DNA of 64,000 nucleotides from Terebella lapidaria (lineage: Eukaryota; Annelida; Polychaeta; Terebellida; Terebellidae). The notes beneath the pieces are model-generated. The model searched no databases. It was given only the letters and a program-made list of their open reading frames with translations, and had not been told where the DNA came from. Below, one piece after another: positions 61,297 through 64,000 of this stretch (positions are counted from its first letter, which is position 1; every line of letters starts with the position of its first letter). The position numbers were made by a program, and so were the translations under genes. The DNA lies in NCBI GenBank assembly GCA_949152475.1, contig OX424566.1:12671177-12735176 (forward strand), in the 5' to 3' direction.

Positions 61297-62602
61297 CGAA
61301 TTCAATTTCGAACTCAAATCCAATGTGGTATTTTAGGAATAGGTTGCAACGACAGAAAAAAAAAACCGAACAAAGATTTGAGTAGCTATGAAGCTTGTTC
61401 ACCGGAGAATAAATCTGCCAAGTGATTGAGTTGGCAATTTCTCTCCAACAGGACCAAAAATTGTTAGTTTTGATTTTCAGCACAGCCGGAAGTCGAATAT
61501 TTCCATTAGCTGATGGAGTTCTTTCCATTGCATTTATTAAGTGATCGATCAAGAAAAAAAATCGTCCCGTATTTCATTAGCAAGGATCGGTTTAACACGG
61601 AAGAAATAATATTGAGGGCTAGGTCATTGTCAGAAATTACATAATAGCATTTTTCCCGGGGCGTGTTTGGTCATCTGCATGAGCACCAAATGCAAATGTT
61701 GAATAATGCCAAAACAAACGACGTTACCGCTTGACCTTTGAACACTACTAGATCAGTATCGAAAGTTAAAAACAAATTGTTAAGTACAAACGGTCGCTGA
61801 AATTGGTCAGTGCAGGTTTGTTTGAATTGTCTTTCTCCTGATTGCTTGAGAATCAATGGATATCACTAGGAAGACATAATTATGGGTCTTCTGATTGGAT
61901 TAAATCAATATTTCCACTGTCAAAACGCACGCGAAGTCCAACCCAGTGTTACCTGTTGGTACAGGACTCGTAAAGCATAGGACAATGTCTGTACCGTCAA
62001 GGGTCCACTTATGGAACATCTATCATGGATATCGATCTGTTTACGTCGCTTACACATGATTAATAGCACATATATTCATGGTCAGACACCTTTGCGCTAC
62101 TGAAGGTGCGAACGAGAGTTGACATGGGGAAGAGGATGCTAGGCGGATCATTCATTGGCAAGCACCTGCAGACTATCATAACGTTTTGTCCTTGTATGGC
62201 ATGACGGTGCAAAAGTGGAGAGTTGCGGAGACCGTTTTGAATCTACAGAGCATGGTTGTCATGGCAGTTCCAGCTAAAGTCCAATGTCTACCATCATGAT
62301 GCCTTTCAAGCAAATTACGAATGCCATAGTCAGTTGAATAGAACTCGTTACTCTGTGTACTAGTATTTTATTGGAAATTAATATAATTGTAGTAGGTCAT
62401 TCTAGATAAATACAGTAGCCAATTCCGAGTCTAGAAAATTACATGACAAAAAGCTCACTATTTACTTGCACGTTTCATGATATTACCAATTGGCAATATC
62501 ATTTTATAAATATATAGATCTAAAATACATGTGAAATGTGATTTTTAATTCAAAATACATGCAATGTTTCAAATTTTCCACCTTTTTTTCTCCCACTTAC
62601 AG

Positions 62603-62861
62603 CCAGCAATAGAGCCTCATCCCACCCTCCCACGCCCGCTGTGGACCACTCCCCGCGCAGTGCCGCTTTCCTGTCCGCACGCGACCCCGACTCGCCGTTG
62701 CCAAGGAGTCGCGTTGCTAACCAGACGGAGTACTACGATGACGCGGGTGACGGGGCAGACGACCCACAGCCGGTTTCCCGCCGGCGCGCGGTCGACGCTT
62801 CCGATTTACGCACATGCGCACTGGTCCAAACCCGGATGAAAACATGGAAGCAGTATCCAGA
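62603..62861 (+). CDS. Candidate coding exon 2, possible PDGF/VEGF-type precursor
   Basis: An excellent acceptor (TTTTTTTCTCCCACTTACAG) precedes 259 bp of GC-rich open frame, which ends before GTAAGT at 62,862. In the frame matching exon 1 the product has, in order, a Ser/Pro-rich segment, an NQT glycosylation sequon followed by acidic EYYDDAGDGADD (possible tyrosine sulfation), a tribasic VSRRRAV site, and then LRTCALVQTRMKTWKQYP. The last part resembles the first conserved Cys segment of the PDGF/VEGF domain (C, about ten residues, then an aromatic residue and a Tyr-Pro pair), which in that family follows a basic cleavage site. The next exon should carry the P.C..L.RC.GCC core; it lies beyond the window. 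The usual Arg three residues after the Cys is absent. The exon itself is well supported, the family only weakly. Confidence 0.5.
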
Positions 62862-64000
62862 GTAAGTGTTTTTTTTTCTTCATTCCTATTATCATATTTT
62901 ATGCGGGGTTCTCCTTGCAAGAACAGCACGAGAGAAACATGGTTGGACAATATGGTTGGACAAGATGGGCGTTATATCTTTAAATATCTGAAATGACATT
63001 GTGCGTGGCAGGTTAAACGGTTCTTTCTCCATATTATTTTTTTTTTGACAAAAAAGGAACAGCATACATCCCTGAAATGTCACCTTGTACACTTATAGTC
63101 AAAGAATATAAAACACAATGTTTTCTTCCCGTGGGCCTACCATAATTGATGACAAAATACATTGCAAGTTATGACCATTTGCATGGACTAGGCCTATACT
63201 AATTTAGTACGTTGCTTGTTACTGGTGTCCACATACTATTGGCATGTCTAGCATATTGGTCAGATATGGGCATTGGGCATTGGCATTGGGGACTTGTTGT
63301 ATAACAGTAAATGGGCACAAAAGACGTCATAACGGATACCACCAAACGCCTGAAAACCCTGGTTGACGGACGCTATCGTTTATACGGGTATAAACTAATC
63401 ACAAGAAATTAGGGACGTTTCTAATGAAATTTTTATCTATATTTTGTCTTGTAAATCATTTACATACAATAACTTCAGTTGCGAACTTTACAAAAAAAAA
63501 AACGAATTCGCTCCAAGATTCCGTGATCCGTTTATACTAGACTATATAGGAGTGTACATTTAAAAGAACATTGCAAATGTATGTTATTGCATAATTATTT
63601 TTAAATTTCAAATTTCCATAGAAAGGTAAATAAAGAACGTCACGCGACGTCACAAAAAATCGCCTGTATATTATCGGTGAGCCATTATTTATATTTATCA
63701 TTAACACATTCGGAACTCACATATATAGCGTGGACTTAGTAGATTTCACTGTATTGTGCTTTATTATACAACGTAGGTGTTTACCGCACGCTGATTGGTC
63801 GAAACGTTGTCACGTGAGCCCTCATAAAATTACGTATTTCTGCAGGTGACCCGTGGAATCTTATATTGGTCCCTCTTCTGGCAGCCCAATATAACTTTCC
63901 ACGGGTCTGCTGCTACATTTGTTGTCATGTTTGTTTCAAAAACTTCAGAAACATTACTTCGGGTTTGAAAATGTTGAAAACTATTTAGGCCTATGCGTTT
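62862..64000 (+). other. Candidate second intron, continuing beyond the window
   Basis: Starts with GTAAGTG followed by a T run. It is AT-rich and has no open frame of note. It holds a strong hairpin at 63,848-63,907. A CpG-containing patch before the hairpin (63,785-63,815) reads CTGATTGGTCGAAACGTTGTCACGTG. Confidence 0.4.
63848..63907. repeat. 22-bp inverted repeat (hairpin)
   Basis: The left arm GACCCGTGGAATCTTATATTGG (63,848-63,869) pairs with the right arm (63,886-63,907), whose complement is the same except for AAG in place of TCT. The loop is 16 nt. Short outer homology (GCAG on both sides) extends the stem. It could be a small palindromic transposon remnant or a structured RNA element. 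Confidence 0.8.

Larger units (their letters stand above)
54411..62602 (+). other. Candidate first intron, about 8.2 kb
   Basis: Bounded by GTAAGC at 54,411 and a pyrimidine-rich acceptor ending CACTTACAG at 62,602. It contains an inverted-repeat transposon (59,920-60,842), a G-quadruplex motif (57,913-57,934) and X-box-like sites (58,365 and 61,284). Open frames of 129 codons (54,520-54,909) and 161 codons (57,456-57,941) are present but resemble no family I know. Additional exons inside it cannot be excluded. Confidence 0.4.

Overview
The window looks like nuclear DNA of an animal, probably a marine invertebrate. There is no operon-like packing of genes, exon-like blocks carry spliceosomal splice sites, there is a CpG-rich promoter-like block, introns run to several kilobases, and degenerate transposons and long repeats dominate. 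The phylum cannot be fixed from sequence alone. I see no rRNA, tRNA, CRISPR array or prokaryotic gene. Most open frames are short and look like chance.

Region 1 (1 to about 45,690) is a complex array of long, diverged repeats. A set of modules recurs in nearly constant order and orientation. A young tandem duplication (1-2,566 and 5,483-8,087, offset 5,482 bp) is nearly identical. Older relatives of it lie at about 10,770-12,645 and 23,420-25,840. A second module set recurs with a period of about 3.2-3.5 kb from 25,640 to about 36,700, with further relatives at 13,560-15,240 and 40,965-45,690. Some small blocks keep the same reading frame between copies, so the array may descend from a duplicated gene, but no intact gene was found.

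Region 2 (36,977-40,964) is a 3,988-bp mobile element inserted into one array unit. It has terminal inverted repeats of about 640 bp and a 3-bp target duplication (TGT) that paralogous empty sites confirm. Its interior is a decayed minus-strand gene for a Helitron-type protein: an HUH/Rep domain followed by a PIF1-like helicase. Canonical Helitrons have neither long inverted repeats nor target duplications, so this is the most unusual object in the window.

Region 3 (about 45,690-64,000) is mostly single-copy and richer in CpG and homopolymer G/C tracts. It appears to hold the 5' end of a plus-strand gene: a CpG-rich block (about 53,100-54,950), a first coding exon (54,263-54,410), an intron of about 8.2 kb and a second coding exon (62,603-62,861) in matching phase. 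The joined product has an N-glycosylation sequon, an acidic Tyr-rich stretch, a tribasic site and then a Cys segment resembling the start of a PDGF/VEGF domain; this identity is tentative. The large intron holds a 923-bp inverted-repeat transposon, a G-quadruplex motif and RFX-type X-box sites.
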